Of a stretch of DNA of 64,000 nt, positions 18,037-27,865 are shown piece after piece (position 1 is the first letter of the stretch; every line of letters begins with the position of its first letter). The DNA is from Ornithobacterium rhinotracheale. GTDB lineage: Bacteria; Bacteroidota; Bacteroidia; Flavobacteriales; Weeksellaceae. The notes under the pieces are model-generated. The model was given only the letters and a program-made list of their open reading frames with translations. It ran no database searches and was not told the origin of the DNA. Location: NCBI RefSeq assembly GCF_022832975.1, contig NZ_CP094846.1:868001-932000 (forward strand), read 5' to 3'. Made by a program: the position numbers and the translations under genes.

Positions 18037-19446
18037 ATGGAAAAACATCGTTGTTCTATCAATATATCCTTCCTTTTGTCCTTGTTGTCTTTAGCCTTGT
18101 TTATGGGCTGTAGAAAGGATTTCGATTTTGAGCCCAGCATTGCAAATTTAAAATTTTCAGAAGATAATGTTTTACTCAATCCTGTGCTAAATTTCTCGAA
18201 TTCAAAGACTTATTTAGTAAAAGTGTACAACACAGGCAACTCAGATATCGAGATTCCTAGCATTTATTTAAAGAAAAAAGAAGCATCGTATTACAGAATC
18301 AATGTAGATGGGCGTGCGGGATTTGAGTTTAGCAATGTGGCGTTGAGAGCCAAAGATAGCCTTACGATTTTCCTGAGCTTGGCGGCAGAAAAGCCTTCGG
18401 TGGATTTGTATAAAGACCAAATCGTATTTAAAGATTTAAATCAGACCAAGGAAATCAATCTTTTAACGCTGATAGCAAAAGCTAAATTTTATAATCCCGA
18501 AAAAGGGCAAGAAAACTTATTTTTAAACGAAAATACTACTTTTAATAAAGATATGTACCATGTCATCAGCGCGAATTTGGTTGTGGCAGAAGGTGAAAAA
18601 TTAAGCATAGAAGCGGGGACTAAAGTTTTGTTTTACGAAAATGGAGCTTTGACTACTGCACCAAATGCTGCGCTGGAAATCAAAGGAAATATGGAATCTC
18701 CCGTGGTGTTTAAAACCTACAAAAATGAGCCAAAATACGATTCTATTCCTTCGCAATGGAAAGGGCTAAACATAGGAAAAGGCAGTAAATTATCAATAAA
18801 TTTCGCCGAAATCATTGGAGCCGAAAACGCATTGAATATTGAAGAAGACGTACAAGCGACTATTAAAAATACCAAAATCTATAATTCGGGCATCAATGCC
18901 ATTGAAGCAAACCACGCAACGATAAAAGCTGAAAATTTGGTAATAAACAATGCGTCGAAAAACGGAATTATGCTTAAAAATGGCGGAAATTATGAATTTT
19001 CGTTCACTAGCATTGCCGATTTTTGGAGCGCGGGCTCGTGGGGAATGGGCGAGAATTTGCCGATGTATGCGAGCAATTATTTGAGCACGGACGGAAAAGA
19101 AACCGCTAATCCTTTGACTCTGAAAATCAATAATACTATATTATATGGTAATGCAAGCAACGGGCTTCAGCTTGATTTGAAAGATGCAATCGCCAATTCT
19201 ATCGAAATCAGAAATTCTTTGATTAAAAACGACAATCCGAAAACGCTGAATGTAAGCGCACCGATGTTCAAAGACATAATCACTGAAAATCCGAATTTTA
19301 AAAACACGCATTTCTTTTCTCCAGATTTGGGCTTGAATGATAATTCGCCAGCTTTGGGCAAAGGAAATCCTGCAGATGTAAAAAATAGTCCGCTCACGAT
19401 TGAAGGAAAGCATAGAGCTACCCCTCCAAATATAGGTGCGTATTAA
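18037..19446 (+). CDS. Lipoprotein with right-handed parallel beta-helix
   Basis: The 469-residue exported protein has an N-terminal hydrophobic segment ending in the lipobox LFMGC (lipidated Cys near 25). An Ig-like beta domain (about 40-155; YLVKVYNTGNSDIEIPSIYL) comes next, then a long parallel beta-helix (about 180-420; repeated turns such as LEIKGNMESPVVFKTY and ATIKAENLVINNASKNGI). The C-terminus, NSPALGKGNP...PNIGAY, matches the end of choice-of-anchor Q type beta-helix proteins. The function is unknown; surface or periplasmic placement is inferred from the lipobox. The stop overlaps the convergent CPBP gene by 4 bp. Confidence 0.8.
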   Translation: MEKHRCSINISFLLSLLSLALFMGCRKDFDFEPSIANLKFSEDNVLLNPVLNFSNSKTYLVKVYNTGNSDIEIPSIYLKKKEASYYRINVDGRAGFEFSNVALRAKDSLTIFLSLAAEKPSVDLYKDQIVFKDLNQTKEINLLTLIAKAKFYNPEKGQENLFLNENTTFNKDMYHVISANLVVAEGEKLSIEAGTKVLFYENGALTTAPNAALEIKGNMESPVVFKTYKNEPKYDSIPSQWKGLNIGKGSKLSINFAEIIGAENALNIEEDVQATIKNTKIYNSGINAIEANHATIKAENLVINNASKNGIMLKNGGNYEFSFTSIADFWSAGSWGMGENLPMYASNYLSTDGKETANPLTLKINNTILYGNASNGLQLDLKDAIANSIEIRNSLIKNDNPKTLNVSAPMFKDIITENPNFKNTHFFSPDLGLNDNSPALGKGNPADVKNSPLTIEGKHRATPPNIGAY

Positions 19447-20300
19447 TCAATAAATTTATCGTATTCAAGCAAAAGTTTTTTCAAGGTATTTTTCTTGATT
19501 CCGTTTTTGGATTCAAAATATAAATCAATCAAAATATCATTTTTAGGGCGATTATAATTAAATAATGAGTCTAAAATATGATTGTATGAATATTCGCTGA
19601 TATGTAGTGAGTGTATTTTTTGTTTGCTTGAATCTATTTCAAATGTTTGATTCCCATCATGATTGAAAGAGATTTCTTCGATTGTAAGATTGTAGTCTTT
19701 TTCGTTTTTGATGAAATCATCATTTTTAAAGAAAGGTACACAAACAATAATTAAAGCGAAAAAATTCCATAAGCTATGTAGCAAAATACCACTGATGAAA
19801 TTGAAGCGTATACGGATAAAGGCAATCAAGAATCCTCCAAAAATTTGTGTGGAAACAATTAGCGGCGCCAAAATATAGAATAGCGTAGAGTTGTTTTCGT
19901 AATTGCTAATATGTATTAAACCAAAGCTTATCGTGGAAAAATAAACAAGGTGTTTAAAGATTCTATCCCATTTGTTTCTTGAAATAAAAAAATGGTAGAA
20001 TTTGCGATATTTGAGCCAAAGTCTAAAAATAATTTCTTCTGACAAGGGAGCAAAAACCGAGTATAGAAACAATTTAACCCAAAAAGTATTCTGGCTGTAT
20101 ATGATTCTTGGTTCCATTACCATAGGTTCCACTTTGTCTAGCAATAGAATTAGTGGTTCATAGAACACTAGGTTAATAAGAATATCAATGAGCAATACGA
20201 TAAAAAGATATCGTAAATTTTTAGCCAAAGAATAATGGCCAATTCTTTGGTCTGTAGGATTTTTGATAAATTCTACAATTTCAAAAAATATCTTTTTCAT
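19443..20300 (-). CDS. CPBP-family intramembrane metalloprotease
   Basis: The 285-residue protein has several membrane helices and the APLSEEIIFRLWLKYR motif near 88-103. The paired Glu and following Arg are the first CPBP/Abi (CAAX protease-like) signature. Later helices with FGLIHISN and HSLWNFFAL supply the histidines of motifs 2 and 3. The last 80 residues are soluble and lack known motifs. The substrate is unknown. It starts 7 bp after rluD and is the last gene of that operon. Confidence 0.85.
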   Translation of the reverse strand: MKKIFFEIVEFIKNPTDQRIGHYSLAKNLRYLFIVLLIDILINLVFYEPLILLLDKVEPMVMEPRIIYSQNTFWVKLFLYSVFAPLSEEIIFRLWLKYRKFYHFFISRNKWDRIFKHLVYFSTISFGLIHISNYENNSTLFYILAPLIVSTQIFGGFLIAFIRIRFNFISGILLHSLWNFFALIIVCVPFFKNDDFIKNEKDYNLTIEEISFNHDGNQTFEIDSSKQKIHSLHISEYSYNHILDSLFNYNRPKNDILIDLYFESKNGIKKNTLKKLLLEYDKFID

Positions 20301-20307
20301 GAATTTT

Positions 20308-21357
20308 TTAATCTTCGTCCCAAGTAGCGTTTGAGTAGGTACGCCATTTTTCGAGCAACTGTGTCATGTCTTCTGGCACAGGCGATTCAAAATCAAGCTG
20401 CTCGCCCGTTACGGGATGCTCAAAGCCTAGAGTTTGGGCATGCAAGGCTTGGCGCGGACAAACTTGAAAGCAGTTTTGCACGAATTGCTTGTATTTGGTA
20501 AAAGTTGTCCCTTTTAAGATTTCGTCGCCACCGTAGCGTTCATCGTTGAAGAGCGTATGCCCGATGTGTTTCATGTGTGCGCGAATCTGGTGCGTGCGTC
20601 CAGTTTCTAATTTACACTGAACCACGGTGATATAGCCCAATCGCTCCAAAACTTTGAAATGCGTAACGGCATGTTTCCCCTGCGAGCCATCTTCAAACAC
20701 AGCCATTTGCATACGATTATTGGGATTGCGACCGATGTGTCCCACGATGGTGCCTTTGTCTTCTTCGATATTGCCCCAAACAATTGCCGTGTATAATCGG
20801 CGAGTGGTGCGATTGAAAAATTGTTTGGCTAAATGGTCCATGGCGTATTCCGTTTTGGCAATCACAAGCAGTCCGCTCGTGTCTTTGTCGATTCGGTGTA
20901 CCAATCCTGGCCTTTCCAATTCGGCAGTGAGCGATGGGAGATTATCGAAATGATATTTTAAGGCATTTACCAATGTCCCCGAATAATTGCCATGCCCAGG
21001 ATGAACGACCATACCGGGCGATTTGTTCACAACAATTATGCTCTCGTCTTCATAAACGATATCCACAGGAATATTTTGCGGAATTACTACATTTTCTCGT
21101 GGTGGATAGCTAAGCACGACTTTTACTTCATCGCCCGCTTTTACACGATAATTTTGTTTTACAGCTTCGTCGTTTACAAGAATATTGCCTGCTTTGGCTG
21201 CTTGCTGAATTTTATTTCGAGTAGCATTTTCGATGAAATTCATGAGAAATTTATCCACGCGCAAAGGCTGCTGTCCCTTGTCGGCAGTAAATTTATAGTG
21301 CTCATATAATTCGTCTTCTTCTTCCGCTGGCTCGTATGCCTCTTGATGTTCTTTCAT
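20308..21357 (-). CDS. rluD: RluA-family 23S rRNA pseudouridine synthase (RluD-like)
   Basis: The 349-residue enzyme isomerises uridine to pseudouridine in RNA. An acidic N-terminus precedes an S4 RNA-binding domain (about 30-90). The RluA catalytic domain has HRIDKDTSGLL with catalytic Asp157, and ETGRTHQIRAHMKHIGH near 257-273. Size and the S4 domain favour the RluD group, which modifies helix 69; this is inference. The gene is tightly packed between the PASTA-protein gene (3 bp) and the CPBP gene. Confidence 0.92.
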   Translation of the reverse strand: MKEHQEAYEPAEEEDELYEHYKFTADKGQQPLRVDKFLMNFIENATRNKIQQAAKAGNILVNDEAVKQNYRVKAGDEVKVVLSYPPRENVVIPQNIPVDIVYEDESIIVVNKSPGMVVHPGHGNYSGTLVNALKYHFDNLPSLTAELERPGLVHRIDKDTSGLLVIAKTEYAMDHLAKQFFNRTTRRLYTAIVWGNIEEDKGTIVGHIGRNPNNRMQMAVFEDGSQGKHAVTHFKVLERLGYITVVQCKLETGRTHQIRAHMKHIGHTLFNDERYGGDEILKGTTFTKYKQFVQNCFQVCPRQALHAQTLGFEHPVTGEQLDFESPVPEDMTQLLEKWRTYSNATWDED

Positions 21358-21360
21358 AGG

Positions 21361-22365
21361 TTAATCGATACTAATTCCAGTAGTGTCAATCTTTGGTTTA
21401 TGGTGAACAGGAGCATTTGTTTTTTCGCGTTTTTTAAGATTGTTTTTCGCAGCTTCGTCGTATTTAATCTGATTTCTAATCTCTTCAGGTAAATCATTAA
21501 TTCTGATTTGTTTAGACTTTTGAACAGACTTGTAGTATAAGGAATCCTCTCCTTTGATACTTCTACGGAATACGATGTCAAGCGAATCGGTTTGCGGCTT
21601 TAGCTCAGAAAGCATTTTGGTGGAAAGCCAAATAGAGATGGGTCTACCTTCATCGTATGTATCCGTGTCAGGCGGGTCTTGGTACACAACAGTTCCGTTA
21701 ATGGTGTCTAATTCAGAGCCAAAGAAATTAATTTTACCTAATTCAAAATAATGTTCTAAAATAGTAGCTCTAGCTTCTTGCAGCGTCATCCCAATTAAGT
21801 TTGGTACAGGCATATCTAAATCAAAACCTTTACCCAAAACTAAATCTACCACACTTCCCCTTGGTAAAAAAGTACCCGCAGGAATCTCTTTGCCATTGAA
21901 TAGAACTTTAAGCACCGCATCTTTTGCTGGGTCTTTTACATAAAGGGTGTCTCCCACCACAAAATGCCTCATCGAAAGCTGAGTGAAGGCTAATCGTTTA
22001 CTTTTGTCGATCAAGTTAGGTAGGGGTACAGGCTGCCAAGTTCTTGGGTTTGATTTAATAAAGATTCTACGCCCAGGTTTTACGGTAGAGCCCGCAATAG
22101 GGTAGAAATCCAAAACCGCAAAAGGTTTGAAATTTTCGGAGTATTTCACACTATCCACTGAATATTCAAGGCCTAAATCGTCGAGCGTTTTCATTGCTTG
22201 CTGGATATTCATTTTAGATAAATCTGGCACTTTCACCTCCACATTGTGATTGGTATAGTCGTTTAACCAATTGAAAGTGAAATACCAAAGGCCTACAAGT
22301 AATCCCGCGCCGATTAAGACATTAAGCCATAGTTTCCAGCTGATAAGTGCTTTTAGAAAATTCAT
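21361..22365 (-). CDS. PASTA-domain membrane protein without kinase
   Basis: The 334-residue protein has a short cytoplasmic N-terminus, one transmembrane helix (about 13-32), then three PASTA repeats (about 45-110, 115-185, 188-255; motifs KVPDLSKMNIQQAM, PVPNLIGMTLQEARATI). A charged, low-complexity tail follows. PASTA domains bind peptidoglycan stems or muropeptides in other proteins. Here they are not joined to a kinase or penicillin-binding protein, so the protein may act as a wall-binding anchor; this is inference. It overlaps no gene and precedes rluD by 3 bp. Confidence 0.85.
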   Translation of the reverse strand: MNFLKALISWKLWLNVLIGAGLLVGLWYFTFNWLNDYTNHNVEVKVPDLSKMNIQQAMKTLDDLGLEYSVDSVKYSENFKPFAVLDFYPIAGSTVKPGRRIFIKSNPRTWQPVPLPNLIDKSKRLAFTQLSMRHFVVGDTLYVKDPAKDAVLKVLFNGKEIPAGTFLPRGSVVDLVLGKGFDLDMPVPNLIGMTLQEARATILEHYFELGKINFFGSELDTINGTVVYQDPPDTDTYDEGRPISIWLSTKMLSELKPQTDSLDIVFRRSIKGEDSLYYKSVQKSKQIRINDLPEEIRNQIKYDEAAKNNLKKREKTNAPVHHKPKIDTTGISID

Positions 22366-22429
22366 ATTTATTAATATTCAATGTGCAAATATAAACAATT
22401 CATTTATAAGATTTAAAAAGATGTGATTT

Positions 22430-23686
22430 TTATACATCTCCAAAGGTGTTCATATCTACTTTTGGTTTTTCTTTGGTTTCTTTGTTTTCAGGTGTCAAAA
22501 TTAAGCCCAAAAGCATGATGAGCATCGATAGCAAAATTACGATTAAAAGCACTTTTTCATTCACAAAATCATTGCTCATGGCAAGTGGCAGATCAAGGAA
22601 AAGCAAAATCGTAATCAATCCGCGTGGTGCAATGCTTGCGGTAGGCAAAATGTTGCGTGGCTGTGTGGCTGCAAAATATCCAAATCGTACAAAAAAGATA
22701 ATTCCAATAATCGCTAGACCAAATAAATAGGTAGCCGTGTTGGTAAACATATCCAATGTTATATTAAACCCAAAAAATAGGAAGAACCCCGTACGGATTA
22801 AAAATGTAGACTCTGCCGTGAGCAAATGAAACTCGTGCAAACCTTCATTCACTTTTTTGGTCGGAATGTATTTTTTAAACTTATCGGGCAGCATATCGCG
22901 CGTATTTGCCATGAATAATCCAAAGAAGAAAATGATAATCAATGCCGAAAGATGGAATTTTTTGGCAATAACATACGCTAGGATTAATAAGGCTAAAATC
23001 AAGAAAAATTTGACATTATGCGATATTTTTTCAATTAAAGTGAAAAGAATGTAAATTACTATAAACGAAACAATTACTACGATAATCATTTCTAGTATTA
23101 GGGAGCCAAACGATCCTATGGTAATGGATTTTGCTACTTCGTAAGGTTCTCCATTGGGATCTACGATGTGAGGTTTTAAAAAATAAAAAAGGACAATCCC
23201 TAAAATATCTGAAAAAGTAGATTCGTACACGACAAATTCTTTGTCTTTTTCAATAAGTCCTGCTGCGCTAGGTATCGCCACCGCACTACTGATGATGGCA
23301 AGCGGTGTTACTTCCAGCATAGCGTTTAGGAATGGAACGTCTAGCCAGTATTTTACCAAAAAAGCTAATCCTGTAGCCGTGAGTAATAAAATGACTAGTG
23401 CCGAGATAAATCCTTTGATGATGATTCCCTTTTTTTCTTTGTTGATTTTGAGTTCTAGCGCTCCCTCAAGCACGATTAAAATCAGCCCAATAGTCCCGAA
23501 GGTAGGGATGATTTTATCTAAATAAGGGATATGGTAATGAAAACTATCGGCTAAAAAACGAAGCCCAATCCCCGTCGCAATCAATAGGATTACAGAGGGG
23601 AATTGGGTGTTTCTTGCTATAGTATCAAATAAATAGGAAAATATAATAAGGATGGACATTCCGCCCATGATTAAATATATATCCAT
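22430..23686 (-). CDS. Cation:proton antiporter (CPA family)
   Basis: The 418-residue polytopic protein has about 12 membrane helices. It contains the antiporter core features IVLEGALELKINK near 88-100 and TPLAIISSAVAIPSA, the position where a discontinuous helix crosses in this family. I chose the ATG at 23686, which begins MDIYLIMGG in the first helix, because the longer reading overlaps the pepT end and adds polar residues. Ion selectivity (Na+ or K+) is not readable. It follows pepT by 10 bp. Confidence 0.85.
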   Translation of the reverse strand: MDIYLIMGGMSILIIFSYLFDTIARNTQFPSVILLIATGIGLRFLADSFHYHIPYLDKIIPTFGTIGLILIVLEGALELKINKEKKGIIIKGFISALVILLLTATGLAFLVKYWLDVPFLNAMLEVTPLAIISSAVAIPSAAGLIEKDKEFVVYESTFSDILGIVLFYFLKPHIVDPNGEPYEVAKSITIGSFGSLILEMIIVVIVSFIVIYILFTLIEKISHNVKFFLILALLILAYVIAKKFHLSALIIIFFFGLFMANTRDMLPDKFKKYIPTKKVNEGLHEFHLLTAESTFLIRTGFFLFFGFNITLDMFTNTATYLFGLAIIGIIFFVRFGYFAATQPRNILPTASIAPRGLITILLFLDLPLAMSNDFVNEKVLLIVILLSMLIMLLGLILTPENKETKEKPKVDMNTFGDV

Positions 23687-23696
23687 CAGAGATATT

Positions 23697-24941
23697 TTAG
23701 AATTTGGTAGTTGCAAGTTGAGCCATCTCCACGATAACATCAGTGGCTTTTTCCATAGATTCGAGTGTTACATACTCAAAACGGCTGTGGAAATTTTGTC
23801 CGCCCGCAAAGATGTTAGGGCAAGGCAAACCTTTGTAAGAAAGTTGCGCTCCGTCTGTTCCTCCGCGGATTGGTTTGATTAAAGGTTTGATGTCAAGGTT
23901 CTTCATGGCTTGCTCTGCTAGTTCAACAATGTACATCTTGTCTTGTATGTGCTGAACCATGTTGAAATATTGGTCTTTGATAGTGGTGATTACACGCTCT
24001 TCGCCCAATTCATCATTTATTTGTTTTGTAATATTTTGAAGCATTTTTTTGCGGACTTCAAATTTTTCCAAATCATGGTCGCGAATGATTAATTCTAAAT
24101 TCACTTCGTCTACATCACCGCAAACATAAGTTTGATGGAAGAAACCTTCTCGCCCTTCGGTGCGTTCTGGCACTTCGTTTTCTGGAAGCAAATCCCCAAA
24201 TTTTCTATACAAATGCAATGCATTTACCATTTTGCCTTTGGCGTAGCCTGGGTGAACCACTTTTCCCACGAATTTCACTTTAGCTCCCGCAGCGTTGAAG
24301 TTTTCATACTCCAATTCACCTACAGAACTTCCGTCCATGGTATAAGCGAAATCTGCACCAAATTTCTCAACATCAAATAGATGCGCACCTTTTCCCACCT
24401 CTTCGTCTGGAGTGAATCCTACCGCAATGCGTGGTCTTGGAATTTCAGGGTGAGCGATGAGATATTCCACTGCCGTTACGATTTCTGCAATACCCGCTTT
24501 GTCATCTGCTCCAAGCAAAGTAGTCCCATCGGTAGTGATTAAAGTTTCGCCCTTATATTCAGCCAATTCAGGAAATTCAGAAACACGCAAAACAATGTCT
24601 TCTGCTTTGTTTAGCACCACATCTTTTCCGTCGTAATTTTCCCAAATTTGAGGGTTTACATTTTCTCCGCTGAAATCTGGCGAAGTGTCAAAGTGAGCGA
24701 TGAAACCAATCGTCGGCAAATTTTTGTCCTGATTGCTTGGTAAATATCCCATTACATAAGCATGGTCGTCGATGCTTACATCTTCTAGCCCAAGCTCTTC
24801 CAATTCATTTTTAAGGTATTTTGCCAAATCCCATTGGCGTTCAGTACTAGGGATTTGCTCTACATCTGGCTCACTGGTTGTGTAAACCTTGGTGTATCCT
24901 ATAAATCTTTCAAGTAATTTTTTACTCCATTTAGCATCCAT
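23697..24941 (-). CDS. pepT: Peptidase T (tripeptide aminopeptidase)
   Basis: The 414-residue cytoplasmic dizinc aminopeptidase of family M20 releases the N-terminal residue of tripeptides. The motifs are HFDTSPDFSG near 84-93 (zinc His and adjacent Asp), GADDKAG near 143-149 (bridging Asp), FTPDEEVGKGAH near 176-187 (catalytic Glu pair), and HPGYAKGKMVNAL near 233-245 in the dimerisation domain. PIRGGTDGAQLS and GGQNFHSRFE near the end supply the last ligands. Length is normal. It heads the operon that runs to the CPBP gene. Confidence 0.96.
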   Translation of the reverse strand: MDAKWSKKLLERFIGYTKVYTTSEPDVEQIPSTERQWDLAKYLKNELEELGLEDVSIDDHAYVMGYLPSNQDKNLPTIGFIAHFDTSPDFSGENVNPQIWENYDGKDVVLNKAEDIVLRVSEFPELAEYKGETLITTDGTTLLGADDKAGIAEIVTAVEYLIAHPEIPRPRIAVGFTPDEEVGKGAHLFDVEKFGADFAYTMDGSSVGELEYENFNAAGAKVKFVGKVVHPGYAKGKMVNALHLYRKFGDLLPENEVPERTEGREGFFHQTYVCGDVDEVNLELIIRDHDLEKFEVRKKMLQNITKQINDELGEERVITTIKDQYFNMVQHIQDKMYIVELAEQAMKNLDIKPLIKPIRGGTDGAQLSYKGLPCPNIFAGGQNFHSRFEYVTLESMEKATDVIVEMAQLATTKF

Positions 24942-25012
24942 AGATATAAATTTTTTGTAAAAGTAGTAATTTTAAATTACATTTAGCCAAGATTTAAGCC
25001 ATTAAATTATTT

Positions 25013-25756
25013 ATGATAAATATTACCGAAAGTCCTACCGAAGCAATTTCTTCTTTGCTGAAAGTATCAAATGCAAGAGATTGCATTTCCTATTGTAAAT
25101 CACTTTTTAGTGTGAATTTCAATTATTTAGATATTGAAGTGAGCCAAGGTAATTATCCAGAATTTAAGCCTTTTTTGATTGATTTGAAAGCCCAAAAATC
25201 GGATACACAAATTTGTGTAAAAGTTACAACACTTAATTTCTTAGAAAAATTAATTTTAGATGAATTTGGGGATTATTGGCTTTTGAGTTTAGATGAATTT
25301 TTAGCCAAAAAATCATTTTTTGATGATTTTTTGAAATCACACAAATCTTTAGCCCCCAAAATAATGCTTGTAGTGCCGTTTTCTTTTTTTAAGTCCAAAG
25401 AATCTAAGCAGTTATTACACCAAATTTCAGATTTGAAAATAACTAAAATTCGCATTTTGGAAGACGAGAAAAATCAGCTTTTAAACGATTTTGAAAAGGT
25501 TTTGCAAATGATTGAAAATCAGAATTTTGAATATTTTTGGCAATTGATAGGCAAAACTGAAAATCTGTATGACAAAATGGAGAAGTTATACACCCTTGGT
25601 GCGCGGAATTTTGTAGGTTGTTTGCATGGTTTGCAAAATCATATCCCAACAGAAAAACTCATTAGTTTTGCCCATGCACACCGTGAGCCAATCAGTATTA
25701 AAACTTTAGCGTTTGAGTATGCTTACAATCGGGCATTATATTTGTTTAGCAAGTAA
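25013..25756 (+). CDS. Conserved-looking hypothetical protein
   Basis: The 247-residue product has alternating alpha/beta character (hydrophobic strands such as KIMLVVPFSFF and KITKIRILED separated by charged helices), no signal peptide and no membrane segment. I do not recognise a family. It begins 71 bp after the divergent pepT start and ends 60 bp before the SurA-like operon. The uniform codon use and full-length frame argue that it is real. Confidence 0.65.
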   Translation: MINITESPTEAISSLLKVSNARDCISYCKSLFSVNFNYLDIEVSQGNYPEFKPFLIDLKAQKSDTQICVKVTTLNFLEKLILDEFGDYWLLSLDEFLAKKSFFDDFLKSHKSLAPKIMLVVPFSFFKSKESKQLLHQISDLKITKIRILEDEKNQLLNDFEKVLQMIENQNFEYFWQLIGKTENLYDKMEKLYTLGARNFVGCLHGLQNHIPTEKLISFAHAHREPISIKTLAFEYAYNRALYLFSK

Positions 25757-25816
25757 TAATTTGCATAAAATCAAGATAAGCATTACTTTAGTGCGTTTAA
25801 AATAGAACCAAAATCA

Positions 25817-27022
25817 ATGAAAAAAATAGGATTTTTAGTGATTTTAATGAGTTCTGTAGCTTTTGCTCAGCAGAATTTTATTAAGGTAAATAACTCACAA
25901 ATCAGCGTAAAAGAGTTTAAACAAAAGTATAAAAATAATATTGAGGCAGAGGGTGTTGCCAATGCGATCAAAGATTATGTGGGCTACGAGCTTATGCGTC
26001 AAAAAGCTTTGGACGAAAAGGCGGATACAACCTATTATTACAAGCAATTGTATCAAAATAATTTAGAAAATTATGTGCGTTCGTTTTGGGACAGTTTGCT
26101 CATTGCCAAAGGAAAAGAATTCAAAATTCCTGTAGATTCACTCAACGACCAGCAAAAGAAAAATGTAATCAACAATTTATTGTTATACCAAAATTTGCAA
26201 CAATTGAAAGTAGATTCCGCAGCAATCGTTCAAGTGAATAAAGCACTTGGAGAAAATTATTTAAATACTACCAAAAAAACTAATTTCAAAGGCAATAAAG
26301 CGATTTTTACTACACCTACGGGTAAATTTTCACAACAAGATTACATTAAAATGCTCAATGAAGTAAAAGGTGGAGATGTGAAAAAGAAAAATCTATCTGA
26401 GTTGATGAAAAACGGGTACTATTTAGTGAGAGATAAATTTTTGTTGGAGGATATAAAAAATCATTTAGGAAAATATTATCCAGCCTATCAACGCCTTGCC
26501 GATGATTTAAGAAATACAATTCTTATCAATTATTTTATTGAAAAAAATATTTATCACAAAGCAGATCAAGACCAGGCGGGAAAAAAAGCGTATTTAGCCA
26601 AAAATCAAGTGCAATACACTTGGCCAGAACGCTATGAATTAAACATTTTTAGGTATGTGAATGAGCCAGATGCTAAACAAGTAATGAAATGGCTAAAACA
26701 AGGAAAATCAGCTGATTATATTGATAAACAGTATGCTGATCAATGGGTAGGGAATCAACCAAAAGTATTTCATAATGAGGGCTTTTTCTTGATTACTTCG
26801 CCTGAGCTCGGAAAATTAAACCCAAACGAAAAAGTGCAAAAATCCACTTTTCGTAATGCGCCAGCGGTGATTCAAATCGTGCGTTTGGTGCCCCCAACAC
26901 CGATGACGGTGGAAGAGGCGGGCAACACATTGCGAGATGATTACCGAAGCCACTATTTTGATAAGGTGATGGCAGATTTGAGAAAAAATGCTCAAGTAGA
27001 AATTCCTGCAGATTTGAAATAA
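25817..27022 (+). CDS. Periplasmic SurA-like chaperone, first of three
   Basis: The 401-residue exported protein has a signal peptide (MKKIGFLVILMSSVAFAQQ). A SurA N-terminal-like helical domain follows (INNLLLYQNLQ, YELMRQKALDEKA), then a C-terminal region weakly like a parvulin domain (YTWPERYELNIF, DQWVGNQPK). Active-site residues of parvulins are not clear, so it may be chaperone-only. Its TAA is followed directly by the ATG of the next gene, and the three tandem genes end at a shared terminator. It presumably helps outer-membrane protein assembly, by analogy with SurA. Confidence 0.72.
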   Translation: MKKIGFLVILMSSVAFAQQNFIKVNNSQISVKEFKQKYKNNIEAEGVANAIKDYVGYELMRQKALDEKADTTYYYKQLYQNNLENYVRSFWDSLLIAKGKEFKIPVDSLNDQQKKNVINNLLLYQNLQQLKVDSAAIVQVNKALGENYLNTTKKTNFKGNKAIFTTPTGKFSQQDYIKMLNEVKGGDVKKKNLSELMKNGYYLVRDKFLLEDIKNHLGKYYPAYQRLADDLRNTILINYFIEKNIYHKADQDQAGKKAYLAKNQVQYTWPERYELNIFRYVNEPDAKQVMKWLKQGKSADYIDKQYADQWVGNQPKVFHNEGFFLITSPELGKLNPNEKVQKSTFRNAPAVIQIVRLVPPTPMTVEEAGNTLRDDYRSHYFDKVMADLRKNAQVEIPADLK

Positions 27023-27865
27023 ATGATGAGAGATTTAGTAAAATTATTGTTGATTTCGTTTGTGTTTTTTGCTTCCTGCAAAAATTCCGATTCGGGCGAG
27101 TGGGTGGCAAAATACAAAGATTCCGAATTGCCAAGCAGTGAATTAAAAAGCGTGATTCCCGTTGGAGCAACGGCAGAAGATAGCACGAAATTGGCTCAAA
27201 ATTACATCGATAATTGGCTGAAGGCTAAAGTTTTAATGGAAAGCAGCGAAGATATTTTGTCTAAAGACCAGCTGCTCGATATCGATGTGAAGGTGGAAAG
27301 CTATAAAAATGATTTAATTTTAAACGAAATCGAAGAACAATGGCTGGCAGAGAATCCGCCTAAAGAACCAACGGAAGCCGAAATTGAAGCGTTTTATCAA
27401 GAAAATCCTGCGATAATTCCTGTGAAAAACACAATTCTGGAATATCAGTTCATCGCCGTGAATCCAGACCAAGTTTCGGAGGTGAAAAAATCGATGAGGC
27501 AAGGAAGCCCCGAGGCGATGCAACCGCTTAAAAATTTAGCCAACGAAAATAAATTTACCGCTCAATTAGAGGGCAATGAATGGATTGATTGGAAAGATTT
27601 TTTAAAATTAATGCAGCTGTCGCCCGATACGCCACAAAGTCGTTTTTTGCAAAAAGATCAAGTATTTGAAATTACACAACAAGCAAAGGTAATTGTGCTT
27701 AAAATTTCTAACTTTGCCACCGAAGGGCAATCTGCACCAATTGGCTATGCAAAAAGAGCCCTAAAAAATATTATATTAAATAAAAGAAAGCTAAATTTGC
27801 TTTCTCAAAAAAAAGAAGAATTATACCAAAAAGCAATATATGATAAAGAAATTGAACGCAAATAA
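27023..27865 (+). CDS. SurA-like lipoprotein, second of three
   Basis: The 280-residue lipoprotein has a hydrophobic start ending in the lipobox FFASC (Cys near 19). A helical domain of the SurA/PpiC N-terminal type (NYIDNWLKAKVLMESSEDIL) follows, then EIEAFYQENP typical of peptidyl-prolyl isomerase chaperones, but no complete parvulin domain. The last 26 bp overlap the next gene. The role is probably that of a membrane-tethered periplasmic chaperone; this is inference from fold and neighbours. Confidence 0.75.
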   Translation: MMRDLVKLLLISFVFFASCKNSDSGEWVAKYKDSELPSSELKSVIPVGATAEDSTKLAQNYIDNWLKAKVLMESSEDILSKDQLLDIDVKVESYKNDLILNEIEEQWLAENPPKEPTEAEIEAFYQENPAIIPVKNTILEYQFIAVNPDQVSEVKKSMRQGSPEAMQPLKNLANENKFTAQLEGNEWIDWKDFLKLMQLSPDTPQSRFLQKDQVFEITQQAKVIVLKISNFATEGQSAPIGYAKRALKNIILNKRKLNLLSQKKEELYQKAIYDKEIERK